The notes under the pieces were generated by a model. That model was not told the DNA's origin, searched no databases, and worked only from the letters and a program-made list of their open reading frames with translations. From the NCBI GenBank assembly GCA_023101725.1, contig JALJCO010001315.1:372001-436000 (forward strand): a stretch of DNA of 64,000 nt. Direction: 5' to 3'. Within the stretch, counting starts at the first letter, position 1. Every line of letters starts with the position of its first letter. This DNA comes from Atherinomorus stipes. Taxonomy: Eukaryota > Chordata > Actinopteri > Atheriniformes > Atherinidae. Position numbers and translations under genes: made by a program. Below are positions 48,755 to 60,556 of the stretch, piece after piece.

Positions 48755-49245
48755 TAGGCTTCTTTTCCATTGGCAAAAAAAAGCCAGGTCTCATCCCTGC
48801 TGGCAAGCTGCATGGCCTGTTCCCACCGCTGCATGTCTGGTGATGCCATCAACCTGAGTTCGCACTGATGATGTCATCCATGCGACAGAAATCAGGAAAG
48901 TAAACAATGGAAAGCAGTCAGGCTGTTGTCAGTGTGCTTTCTTGTTTTGCACCTTCTTCCGACCCCAAAATGGCTGAAAACCAGACTGCGATTTTCTAGC
49001 GCAATTGGAACGTAGGGAATGTCAATTTCTGGTGGATGCAGAGTTGGTTTAGCACGTTGACGCTACTGGCAGGATGTCATGATGTTAGCGCTTACTGCCC
49101 AACTTCATAACGTAAATTCACAGCTCAACCCAGGTCCCCTCATTGTTGGATGTGGGCCAATGCGGATGTGTGAGCCTTTCCCACTGCTACTAAAAGCCAA
49201 TTGTTTACGGCTTTAAACGGGATTTTTGGTCAGTGGGAAAGGAAT
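48755..49245. mobile_element. MITE-like element with CTTTTCC inverted ends
   Basis: The left end CTTTTCCATTGGCAAAAA pairs imperfectly with the reversed right end CTTTCCCACTGACCAAAAA. A GC-rich, non-coding interior of about 0.45 kb lies between them. I cannot determine a target-site duplication. Confidence 0.6.
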
Positions 49246-51862
49246 ATAAATGTTGGACATTTGTCACCTTTTTTTATGGAATCGTTTGTTGATGGCCTGC
49301 CTGCAAGGCCTGATAGTGGAAGAAACACACTCTTACAGATACCTCTGTAAAGGTGTGAAATGTTCTAATGGAGCTGTGGCACCAGGTTTTTGGGTTTTTT
49401 TTTTTTTTCATCTGATGAAACATCTCCAGTGTTTACTTACCTACAGAGTGGACTTGGGGTGTGCTACATATTTAAACACTGGATATTGTGACATTAAAGT
49501 TTAAGAAGCTCTGTGAATATATAAGTATAGAAGAATTTCTCTACTACTTGACAGTAAAGAAAAGAAAATACAGAGCTCTAAGTGCGATGATAATTCTGAG
49601 CTCCAAAAAAGCACCAACCTAAGGTGGTGCCATTTTTTTTATATGTATTTATAGGATAACAATGTATATAATGTGGCAAAGTGTAGAAAAATTCCAAAAA
49701 TTGACACAGATTTTAAAGTATCTTATCAATCCAGACACTTTTAACATTTCTGACTCCACCTGCACCTAAATAGCATTTCTCGTGCTGTTTTCAGGCATCA
49801 TTTACGCAAAGTAATTTGTCAGCTGGAACTCCAAGACACCAGCTGTGCTTACTGCGAGATTTGTGTCAAAACTGTAGCAAAGTCTGCATGTGAAACGAGC
49901 ATTTCCCTAAACACACCACAAGACTGTCATCAGCTAGCTGAGGATTACATGAAAATTAGACGGTTATTAAGGGTGAGGTTTTGGGCCCGCATCCTAATTG
50001 TGGTGATGCAGCATGTTGAGATGGAGAGCAGAGCTTCTCCCGATCCCTGGTGAGATCCTGGCTAATGAGGCCTGGTGTACGCCTCCTGCTGTCCACCTCC
50101 CTTGCTTTGCTCTCCCCCCTCCTTCCTCCACCTGTGCACAGTTTCAGCTGAGCTATGCATGGCTGTCCAAAGGCTCTGGTTTAGGCACATCATGATCTAT
50201 GTATGATGTAGGAAGCAATATACAATAGTGAGCATAATCTTCAGGGTTCCAGTGAAGTTATGTAATCAATTTGTTCTAAATTCCTACTGATTTGAACAAA
50301 CTTGACACTGCAGAAATATTTTAGTTAGATTTTTCGATGCATGAATTGTGAACCCGCAACTTGAGCTCTTTTTCATCTGAATTTCTGGAATCCAAAGAAA
50401 CCAGCAGGAAGTTCTGTCAATTGACATGATGACTGCTGATCACTCTAAAGCAACTTCATAGGTACCCATCAGGTTTTGAATGACACTTACAATGAAATCA
50501 GTTTGTACTAGAGGTTTTTGTTTAGTCTTCTTCCTCAGAGTTGTCACCTCTTGAGAAAAATTGAAAGGGACACAGTGTATTTCCTGTTAAAGGATCTCAT
50601 AGTTGTGCCTAGACAGTTGCATCTGGTGCGCTGCAATCAAACCAATCATAGTGGTTGATGGTCAATGATTGCTTTCAGATTGGCTTGCCTTCACATAGCT
50701 CTCTTTTTTTTTTTCTTTTTACGGACACCTGCTGTAGCTTTGAGACTGTTAAACTGTGTCGGTGAGGGGAGACAGAAGGCTTGAGAAGCATCTGCTATCT
50801 CTGTGCAATCACAACTTCACAGCCTCACTTCATCTACTAGTTGGACTCTAATTAGTGCCCTAATTCATGCACATATAATTTGGAGTGATAATTGGTCATA
50901 TTTATCTAAGACTGCAAAAAAAAAAAAATTCTGGCAACTCTTCATTTACCTCCGCTCTAACAGGCGCTGCCTCTCATCAAAAGCACTTTCTTAATGTTAC
51001 AACCAGCTGTTTTCACTTGGTGTCCTCTGAAACAACATGCTGGAGAAGCCCAGGTCCTGGGGCAGGGAGATAGCATTGCTGCCATAGTCGTTACATGTTA
51101 GTCAATTTGAAATACACAGAAAGGAATGTCTCTCATGTGACTCTGGGCCAGCAGAGCGTGGCCGACTGCAAGCTCGCCAAGTATGGTCGGTCACACATGA
51201 GAGGGCAGGAGACAGGCAGAGGCATGAATGGGGGTGTCATTGCTGTCAGATGTGTACACCTCAGCCGGAGACAAGCCGAGGATGCTGATTCCTGCCCTTG
51301 CTTTGACTAATTGACCCTGAGCTGACATGTCAGAAGCCTGAGGAGGAACAACATATGAACTCCTAAGCTGTTGTTTGGAGAACTCTTGTTAGCAAGGTGA
51401 AGTTCTGCTGAACCAAGAAACTGTAGCTTGACTTTCTCACTTTGAAAAGGGGAGAAACATTAAATCGGTCAAGACCTGCTGTGTACCTGTTATGAAATAG
51501 GCGCCAATTTACTGCTGACTACAGTTTCAGCTGTCATTTAACGAGGAAAATACACAAACATGTATTTCGTTGCATTTCTGAAGATGTTTTTTTTTTGTGT
51601 GTAAAACTATAAAACATGGCGATCTGAGTACAAACAGGCAAATGTTCACAAATAATGAGTTGCTTGAAAGTAGAATAACAAAAATGAACTGCGGACAAAC
51701 TGCTGTCAGCCCCAATGCTCATAATGACTCACAGCATTTGATTCAAGAGCTCTTAGCTTGTGCATAATGAACACCACATAGAGAGCAAATCAGAGGACTG
51801 TGAACCAAACTAAGCTGGAATTAAAGTATCTTTAACTGTAGAACTTTCTGTTTTATTTGTAG

Positions 51863-52116
51863 CCCCTGGACTATGAAAGCAAGAAGGCCTACACCTTTAA
51901 GGTAGACGCCTCCAATGCTCATCTGGATCCACGGTTTCAGAGCTTTGGGGCCTTCAAAGACACAGCAACAGTGAAGATTAACGTTTTGGATGTGGATGAG
52001 CCCCCGGTGTTCAATAAGCCCTCCTATGTGATGGATGTGTACGAGGACACACCCGCGGGCACCATCATTGGCGCAGTGACTGCACAGGATTTAGATGCCA
52101 GCAGCAGCCCAGTCAG
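51863..52116 (+). CDS. cdh20: cdh20 coding exon: EC3 C-terminal half and start of EC4
   Basis: This 254-bp exon lies between TTTTATTTGTAG and GTAAAGTC, entering in phase 0 and leaving in phase 2. It encodes [40 protein letters not shown] and [20 protein letters not shown], then [20 protein letters not shown] to SSPVR. The EC3-EC4 linker is DVDEPP (51989-52006), the usual type II variant of DxNDNxP. The DLD ligands of EC4 are at 52088-52096. [20 protein letters not shown] is close to the cadherin-20 sequence I recall and unlike cadherin-7 or -18. The exon is separated from the previous one by 31 kb. Confidence 0.96.
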
Positions 52117-52459
52117 GTAAAGTCGAAGTGTTCCTGCTTTGAAAGAGTACACAGTGTTATATGATGGTAATAAACCAAATTCCTTTAATCACTTTCTTTA
52201 GATCTTTGAGTTAAACAGCCTTGTATTGTTTTAAAAGTTTGCTCGTGGTGGAAAACACTGTACTTTTATGTCCAGGTCTCCTGCAGACTTGAAAGGGCAT
52301 AAGAATGGATGTATTTATTTATTCGTGGGTAGCACCAATGTGTTGTTTAAAATATGCAGTCAGTCCCTTTTGATTGCTTTAATGAATTATTCTTAGTTTT
52401 TTAAAAATTTTATTCAAGCCAATTTTTTTAATTAAGTGGTTTGGACAAACATCAATTTC

Positions 52460-52490
<31 letters not shown>

Positions 52491-53074
52491 TTTCCCCCTC
52501 CATTTGTTTATAATATTCTAAGAATTGGTAGTTTCCCCCAAATGATTGCACACTGACTAAATATAATCCATCTATGGGGCACACGTCTTTGATTTTTGAT
52601 GCACTCAAACAAAAAAGACTTGTTAAGATCCAGTCAAGTACGCCAAACTTAATATTCACTCCAATGAGTTTTAATTAGCTCATGATGCTCTGTAGAATCT
52701 GAGCACTATTTTGCAACCAGTGGAGTTGTGCATTTAGTCTGAGTGAACTTTTTAATCAGCTGCCAATGTCGCTGGTAGATTCCTTAAGGTACCAGCCAGT
52801 TTCCACAAGCCACATGACTGCCTATCACACATACTCCCTTAAATAATTTTTATTGACATTTTTCGTTAAAAATGCCAAACAATATCGACTCCAAGCTCTA
52901 TTTTCCAGGTAAGAACAAAGTAATTTCTTAACCAGTTACTATCTAGCTTTGTTCTTTACACTGACCAATCACTGCTACATTTGTGTTTTTCATAAATGTC
53001 GCTTCGTTTGAATTTTGCTCCTCATTCATTTAGTTCAGGCAGTAAGCATTAGTGGTGGGAAAATTAGATTGGAT

Positions 53075-53110
53075 TTTTATTTTTATTTATTTATTTATTT
53101 ATTTATTTTT
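53075..53110 (+). repeat. TTTA microsatellite
   Basis: About eight TTTA units with minor interruption at the left end. A similar TTTA array lies at about 56636-56658. Confidence 0.85.
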
Positions 53111-53810
53111 TGATGATGATTTTCAAAATCTGAGGTTTTGTTCAAAAATCTTTTTTTTTTTTTGTCTATTATAAATGCTTCATTTTAGTCTATGTTTATC
53201 AGTTGGCTGTGAAGAAAGTTATCATTTTTCCTTCATAACATGACGTTATATTTTTTCTGAAAAAATAAGAACTTAAACACATGGTGGATTATTTAGTATG
53301 ATGTTACAAAAACACTAAAATTTGCTAAATCGAATAATCGCAATTTAAAATCGAATTGACACCCAAGACATTGTTAAGAATTTAATTTGGAGAAAAGTAT
53401 ATTGTCCCAGCCCTAGTAAGCATGCAGCTAATAGATGTATATCACAGAATGGCTTTAATGGGAAACATGCCCAAAGCACAAAACCTCCTATCAGCAGAAT
53501 TTTCTGATTTCCGGATTTCATTTTGGATGATGAGAACAAAGAAGGCTGCACTATTTAAATGTGTCTGGCAGGTAATCCTGCCTTTTGTTGTGAAAGAAAA
53601 GTCACCTGACCAAAACCTCCAAGCAGCATCGCTGGGAAAATGTTGAAGCGCAACACCTCCTATCTGCATCAGCAACAGACCGAGCTGAGACTTCAGACTT
53701 CTGTAGTATGTAGACCCCTCCACGTAAATGTCTGTCAGATTATAATGATCAACTGTTCTTAAAGTAATGATGACAAAGCGGTATAAACTAATTCATGTAG
53801 CTGATATGAA

Positions 53811-54110
53811 ATGAAAATGAAATGAAATGAAAAATACTTTATTCATCCCCGAAGGGAAATTCAGTATTGTAAAAGCTCACTTTTTTTTTTTTTTTTTTTT
53901 TTAAATAAACAAAAAGTCAGTTAGTCTTGTTCTTTAGGGTGATGGTTGCTGGCAGGAATGAATTCCTGTATCTCTCCGTCCTACAGCGAACTTGACGCAG
54001 CCTCCCACTGAACACACTCTGTTGATTCTTCACCGTGTTGTGGAGAGGATGGGAAGTGTCCTCCATCATCTTCATCAGCTTGTGAAGCATTCTTATTGCT
54101 GCATAATAAA
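53811..54110 (-). pseudogene. non-LTR retrotransposon 3' end, minus strand
   Basis: On the minus strand 54109-53917 is open and reads AAIRMLHKLMKMMEDTSHPL, then NQQSVFSGRLRQVRCRTERY and RNSFLPATITL before a stop at 53917-53919. This is the C-terminus of a fish LINE polymerase (the SFLPATITL-type ending). The 3' untranslated part follows, with AATTTCCCTTCGGGGATGAA and TAAAGTATTTTTC, and the element ends in TTTCA/ATTTC repeats at about 53811-53830. A T22 run at 53881-53902 interrupts the untranslated part. The 5' part is missing. Confidence 0.8.
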
Positions 54111-54905
54111 ATCCATCACTTTTTACAACAGGGGATTTTATTTGGCAAGCTACTGTAGACCTCCCTTCTAAGTAAAAGTGTTGGTTGAGTTAATGAAATG
54201 AAGCTTTACCCGGAGACCAAGCTGACTTCATTTTGATTGGCTACCGTACACCTTGGCTATAACTTTATTTAGAGAAACTAGGTCGTGGTCTGACTTTGCT
54301 AAAGGCTATCTGTTAGCATCATGGGCACTTCAGTGAAATATGTTTATCAGACAAGACAGCATTTAGAAAATAAATAAACTGACGGATAATGACAAGGTGT
54401 GGTCGCCTCCCTCAGTGTTGCTGCAAAAGTTTTCTTTTAAATCCATTTGTTAAAAAGCCCAGACTGGAATTAAACCATGTTGAATGTAGTCAGACATGCC
54501 AGCGTGACTCACATGGGGGGAGGGGGCTGTTTGCTTGACAGTGTGCTCTACTGGAGCAATTAAATTACGTAGCATGATGAAACTACTTCGAATGATAAGC
54601 TGCTGTTTGAATAAAGAAACGAAGCTGACTGACTGAACAGGGACTTTGATACTCACTCTGGACATTCCTGTGGCCTCATCTGTTGGCACACCAGATCATA
54701 TACCCCCAAAACCCCAGAAAAGTGAAATTTGACATGGCATCTTTAAATAAAACATGTTTTACATCCTTACTAGTGAAATATTAAGTCGTATTTCTGCCAA
54801 GTTAATGATTTAAAAAAAATCTGAATCACGCAGGGTACCATTTTAGTGTTCAGTGGTGAAAGTTTTATCACACCAAGTAGGTGAGTTGTTTGAAAATGTT
54901 ATGGT

Positions 54906-55340
54906 AGTCAAATCAAATCAAATCAAACTATTTATAAAGCACATTTCATACTATAAAAAGGCAACACAAAGTGCTTGACTTAATAAAAACAACTGCATAT
55001 TCAAATAAAAACAAGTATATGACACAAAACACACACATGCACCCTCCCCTCCCATTTCTACACATGACTCCCAACCCCCAATTTCTCTACGAACAGTAAA
55101 AAACATCTGGCTTAACGCTGCTGTGAGGATCAATATCTTGGGGATCCATTCACGCCGGGAGCCAGCCAACCCATGGCCACATAGGGCCTTGCTGTAGGGA
55201 CCCCCCCCCAGATCAGGGCAGGCCAGGGCCACACCACACCTGTAGGGCTGCAGTGCAGGACCCCAGCCTTCAAGAAAAGAGCATCCACCAAAGGCTACTA
55301 CTCCCTGGACCGAGCAGGCAAAGCCCCTTTGAAACAGCAC
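54906..55340 (-). mobile_element. retroposon 3' fragment with TGATT-type tail, minus strand
   Basis: The left edge TCAAATCAAATCAAATCAAA is a short tandem array, followed by TATTTATAAAGCACATTTCA and CAAAGTGCTTGACTTAATAA. This arrangement is typical of the 3' end of teleost non-LTR elements and dependent SINEs lying on the minus strand. The right half (about 55110-55340) is GC-rich with a C9 run. A 139-codon open stretch across it on the minus strand has no protein-family features. Confidence 0.6.
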
Positions 55341-56633
55341 TGAAGAATACTTTGATCTCAAAATGAGCATTATTCTGTGATGTAAATGAGCTTTATTTAA
55401 TAAAAAGGAAAGGTGTTTGTTAGCCTAACTATTGATGGGTTAAAATCTAGCAATACAGTAAACCACATAGTATAGTAATATAGTCCAAAAACTGTTGCTA
55501 CTGCATGCAGTTAGAAACATCTCATTGGAACAATAACATCATTAAAATTATGCATCATCGAAAAGATAATTTAATAAGGGTCAGAAAGTTCTTTTAACAA
55601 CCTCAAAAATCACGCAAATTAAGTGGTCACTGCTTGGGCACAGTGCTGAAAAACAGTTCCTGTAGTGAGTCAGGCTCATTGAAGTGGAATTGATTGTCTG
55701 GGTCAGTTAAAAAAACACACTTGCATCATCATTAAAATCATAAAATACACCTATGTTAAATAGGACTAAGGTCAATCCTGTTAACCTTGCCCCGAGTCAG
55801 TAGAAACAACTGCTTTTATAGTTTTCAACAGTGGCAAACTTGCTGGTGATCCATTTCATAACACAACACAAATTAGTGTGATTACGTAAATCTAATAATT
55901 AGAGTCTGGCGCCATTATGCATGGATGGCCACATAAGAAATCAATGCAAAATTGTCTCAGATGGTAAAGAAAAAGGTTTGGGAAATTTAATGTTATAAAT
56001 CAATAAACAAAATTTATTATTCTTTTCATTCAAGAAACATCAGCAACCTTTCACAACATAAATTGAATGTAATCTGAATGTGGATTACTTTTCAGAGCTC
56101 CCACTTAGTGTCTCAGGTGAGTGTTTTCAGAGGAGCAGCATCAGGTAGTTTCCCGAGCCAAGCAGGATTCAATAGTAAACAATACTTTGAATGAAGTGAA
56201 AACCTGCAGGACACCAGCCCATGAAGAACATTTTTTATACAATTTTTGAAACTTTATCTTCTATTCTTTTTGTTGGACCTAATTGAGAAGCCCTGATGTA
56301 GATGCTTTATCCGATTGGGACCTTTTAAATGTGGGAAAATAGACCAAGGACTTGAGCTATTTGTTGTGTTCCTTGAGTTTGTGGTGTGATTTCTTCTCCA
56401 TGAATATTTCATTAGGTTTTAAAGAACTTATAAAACAAACCCAAATAAGCAGCAACAGGCCTAAACATGTCACATTGTTGTACAAATCACATCTCATCAA
56501 CAGAAAAGACAGAATTTTAAAATAAGAATAAATAATTAGAATAAAACCAGAAAATGCATATATGGTGAGCTTTATGTGGATACTTATTTGAAAGTTAAAA
56601 TTTACAAAAAACAAATTCTGCACCCAGGAAAGA

Positions 56634-56658
56634 TTTTATTTATTTATTTATTTATTTT
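56634..56658 (+). repeat. TTTA microsatellite
   Basis: Five to six perfect TTTA units inside an AT-rich stretch. Confidence 0.85.
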
Positions 56659-59640
56659 GGTTCTTTCGAACTAAAATTAAAACAACGCTCACATTTGGCG
56701 TAAGTAACAACATTACTAAAAAAAAATAACAGTTCGAAAAGGAGTTTTGGAAGAAGTTTAGAAAAACTTATCAAGTCCAAAACCCTTTTGTCAAACACAA
56801 CTTAAATTTAAAATTCACTGTCATTTAACAAAATCTCTTGACACAATACACCATACTTAATAAGAACAAAACTAGGGAGATTAGGGAGACACAGAGGTGT
56901 CAGAGGGGTGCTGATCAACATTGCAGTGACATCTTCGCACTAAGTCTGCTCTACCACTTGGCAAATACAGGAAGGGTGACCACAGCTTATGAAAATAACT
57001 CTCACCCCCCTTCAAACTAAGCACAAGTGCTTTATTGGTAAAACTTTGCATATCTCCTTGTACCACAGGTTAGTTAGTCTGGCCTTGATCCAGTGAAACA
57101 GAATGCACCTCCTAGCTAACAAAAGTAGTTTTTAAAAATATCTCCTGAAATATTTAATAGAAATAAACATGGATCCATTGGTTTGTTCTCTGCAAAAATG
57201 TAATTAATTTTCTGAGACCATTTCCAAAAATATAGATATTAGAAGGCAGTGGCAAATGCAGTGAATGTAAGACCCAACGTCCTACTTGCATTCAGGGGGA
57301 AGAGATCTCAGGATAGAGAGTATTCAGATATTCAGGTGTGTGTTGTAGTCTCAAGAAAAGCAAAACTGTACTGGTGCTCTGTTAATGTGTTGCACAAAAA
57401 GCTCTTGTTTTCAAATTAAATTGTATGGGACCAAGCGTCTCCTGCAAACTCAGTTGTTGAGTCCCTACTCCATATAAGCCCTTATTTATTTTTTTTTTTA
57501 TTTTTTTTTTTATCAATATTACCTTGACTGAGGGACAACAGTTGTTTATAGAAATATTGAATAATCTTCTTGTTTTGGTGACACTTATTTGTGCAAGACA
57601 AGTTTATTATCCTGAAACAGGTCACCCACAAATCTAATACCAAGATTGTTTCAATGCTGAATATTATTTAAACCAAGTCCTGGGGGATAGGCCCCATTCT
57701 GTATTTGGAGAGAGGGACTAGTGCAGGCTCTTAGTTTTAAGAAAACATAAAGGAGAAGTGTGCTTGACTCTTAACAATAGTTTTTGGAGCGTTTTGTGCA
57801 AAAGCAGTACCCACATGCCAGCACTGCGGTTTTCTCAGTAACATATAAGAGAATGAGAGAAAAAAAAATTAAAAAAAAAGAAAAAAAGGAAAACAGACCA
57901 AGCAGTAACTGTACAGTTCTAACAAAAGTAAAAGAAAATTCTAATAGTGTATGATATTTGATATAATTCAAACTCTAATTTGGGGTTAAATGTATTGATG
58001 TACACACATATTTACATATTTTGAAGTCGCACCACTGGACCTAATATGCCATGTTATTCCTCTGTGGATGACGGAACTAAATAAGGAAATACTGTGTAAG
58101 TACGGCCAGTGATTGAAGGTTTTAGATCTCTAATACATCCATCAATGTCTCCAGTCTCCATTAATCAATGTCATCATAGCTTTAATCATCAGAGTTTTGT
58201 CAGCTTTACTCATCAGTTTGAGGTCTAATCAATCTATGTAGAACATTTGACTCTGTCGTGTAAAATCCTGTGAGCATCATCTGTTGTGCAGGTCAGCATT
58301 TGTGAGTGGCACAGCAACGTGAAGGTAATATTCTACCTTTATTACTGGCCTCATTATGCAAGTTTGGTCCTGGTATGTGCACTCTCAAAATAAGGTGTTC
58401 TGGCAAATTAGTGAGTGTATTATGTGATTGATTGTTTATAATGTGGTGTGCTTGGTGCAGCTGGGTTCACAGTTAAAAACATTGTATATTGAGATTTATT
58501 CTGTTAGACTAAGAGAACATCCCCCACTAAAACTAATACACTATTTTCTGGACTTAAACAAACGAATATCCCAAACAAACAAACACAACTTTCATGAAAT
58601 TCAGCTTGGTAGTTTTTCCTTGTTTTGTTGTTTGTTTGTTTTGTTGTTGTTTGTTTGTTTTTGGGTTTTTTTTTTTTCCCTTGTGTGGTATTAAAGTGAT
58701 TTGCCTCTTGGTTGTTATTCTTGTTTAGCACCTATGACCTGTGGGTGTCCCAAGGACATATACAAGGATCTGTTTCATTTTCTTAAAGATTTCATGCAAT
58801 TAAAATAGATCAAGCTCTATTCTGACAGGGAACATCTGAAAAGGTGTAGAGCAGAGGCAGATATAATATTGTGTCCATTCTTCAATATAAATTCAATATA
58901 AATTGTCTGGCCCTTTAAGTCAACATATGATCAGATAAAAGAAAAGCGAAGCAAAATTGAGAAAAATAATTAAAACTAAAGCAAGGACATAATTGCCCAT
59001 GTAGCCAACCTTGCTTTCAGATACCCAATCCAAAATTTCTGTTGTTTTGTCATTTTAATGCTGATGATAAACATCTTTTGCTTTGCATAACAGCTCATTA
59101 GAGCAACAGCACATAAGTATCTGACCTCAAAATTCAGCGTTTCTGACTCATTCCGATTAGATTAATTAAGGACATTTTTTTATTAGGCCATCTTCGCCCT
59201 GTAGCATCCCATGGCTGAGAAACCGCACTTCACAAACCCCCCTTTTTCAGCCTAGGGCATCACATGACACCTATATTTTGCTTTATGACACCACATCACA
59301 CACCAGCAACGACTATGCAAAACTGTTTAGTATATAGTTGTCAAGTAAATCATTTACTTAAAATATTTTCCAGCTAAATCAGAATAAAACCTAACTTTTT
59401 TTTTCTTCTTCTTCTTTTGTTGAATCATGTTTGTGTAACATCTTGCTCTCCCTTGACTGGTTACCTTGGCATATTCAGTATGTTGAATATGTTTTCTTCC
59501 TATTTTCATGTCTTTCCTTTTCTTTTTACTCATTCAGCGGGCCAAACTTCGTCAACACCACTTATGCAACAAATTCTTTCTTGCCATGAACTTAAACTAC
59601 AGTACTGCACGTATAAACCTCAATAATGAGCTGGGGCAAA

Positions 59641-60064
59641 CAGTGTGATAATAAGAAGTCCAGTCCTTGAGAGCTACTGGCCTGCAGAGCGTCTTCTTTT
59701 CCAACACACCTGAATCAAATGAATGTTCGTTACCAGGCCTCTGCAGAACTGGATGACATGTACATGAGGGATTTCAGCCATTTCATTTAGGTGTGTTGGA
59801 GAGTAAATCACCAAATCTGGACCTCTTCGGCCAGTGTCTGGAATGTTTTCAACATTTCCCTGCTCCAGCACACCTGATTCAAATTAAATGGATCCAACAG
59901 CAAATGAAGTTCTGCGCAATGACTCATCAATATGAGTCAGGTGTGTTGGCACAAGAGCACAGTGAAAACCCTCCGGACACTGGCCCAAGGGGTCTGGATT
60001 TGGTGATCCCTGCACTAAAGTTTGTAGGATAGTAGATCTCAAGGACTGGACTTGGACACCCCTG
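59641..60064. mobile_element. hAT-type MITE, outer element
   Basis: The left AAGTCCAGTCCTTGAGAGCT pairs with the reversed right AAGTCCAGTCCTTGAGATCT, and the reversed right terminus CAGGGGTGTCC is a typical hAT end. The left terminus is degraded (CAGTGTG). No 8-bp duplication remains recognisable. A second inverted-repeat element (59801-60012) lies inside. Confidence 0.75.
59801..60012. mobile_element. hAT-type MITE nested in the 59641-60064 element
   Basis: ATCACCAAATCTGGACCTCT on the left pairs with the reversed right ATCACCAAATCCAGACCCCT. The pairing continues through GGCCAGTGTCTGG and its partner GGCCAGTGTCCGG. The right terminus in reverse is CAGGGATCACC. ACACACCTGATTCAAATTAA-type motifs inside are common to this MITE group. 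Confidence 0.72.
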
Positions 60065-60109
60065 GTGTAAATGGGTCACTGCCCCCTTAAGTGCTGGTAT
60101 GACAGGGTG

Positions 60110-60300
60110 GGATATATATGAAAAAAATATATATATTTTTAAAAGAATAAAATTGATATCCAAAGAAATAGGATAGGTTTTTTTTTTTTTTTTAAAAAAA
60201 TTGGTTTTATTTTATTTTTTAATATAAAAAATAAAATTTTTATTTAAATTTTTAATTTTTTTTATAAAAAATTAAAATCCAAAAAAAGAAAAAATCCAAA
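60110..60300 (+). repeat. A/T-only low-complexity block
   Basis: Nearly all bases between about 60118 and 60300 are A or T, with runs of T12 and mirrored AAATTTT patterns. It shows no codon structure. Such a block may be an expanded simple repeat or unreliable assembly. Confidence 0.7.
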
Positions 60301-60454
60301 AAACAATTGCCCCCCCCTGTGGGGTCCTGTCACTGTGCCTCCAATAGATCATGTGCCCTGGCTACTTGGCCACAGGGATATCCCTTTGGCTAACTGGTAG
60401 CCGCATGTGACTCTCACCCAAGAGTCTGACTAAATGTGCAGAACTTGACAATGT

Positions 60455-60556
60455 CCTGTTGGAGCCATTTAATTTGAATCAGGTGTGTTGGAGTAGGAAA
60501 ACAACTATAACCTGTGGGTCATGCCCCTGAAGAGCTGTACTTACCCATCCCTGTAC
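60455..60556. mobile_element. half of a hAT-type MITE
   Basis: The right edge reads in reverse CAGGGATGGGTAAGTACAGC, with CTCTTCAGGGGC following, a hAT-like end. GAATCAGGTGTGTTGGAGTA is the internal motif shared with the 59.6-60.1 kb elements. The left terminus is not found. Confidence 0.5.

Larger units (their letters stand above)
20730..51862 (+). other. cdh20: cdh20 giant intron, 31,133 bp, phase 0
   Basis: The donor is GTATGTAA and the acceptor TTTTATTTGTAG. This intron accounts for almost half the window. Supported contents are listed separately. I see no gene or clear repeat in these longer stretches: 21780-23380, 25430-27740, 29260-33400, 34780-39540 (with A29 at 35035-35063 and short CA/TG runs near 35480-35530), 42660-43080, 43300-45380, 46710-48750 and 49250-51860. 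Parts of 47625-48600 and 40600-40800 look like further decayed DNA elements, but I cannot define ends. The 36-39 kb region is comparatively free of repeats. Confidence 0.85.

Noticed and set aside
54951..55370. A 139-codon open frame on the minus strand
   Set aside because: It lies over a GC-rich retroposon fragment with a C9 run. The translation has no domain features.
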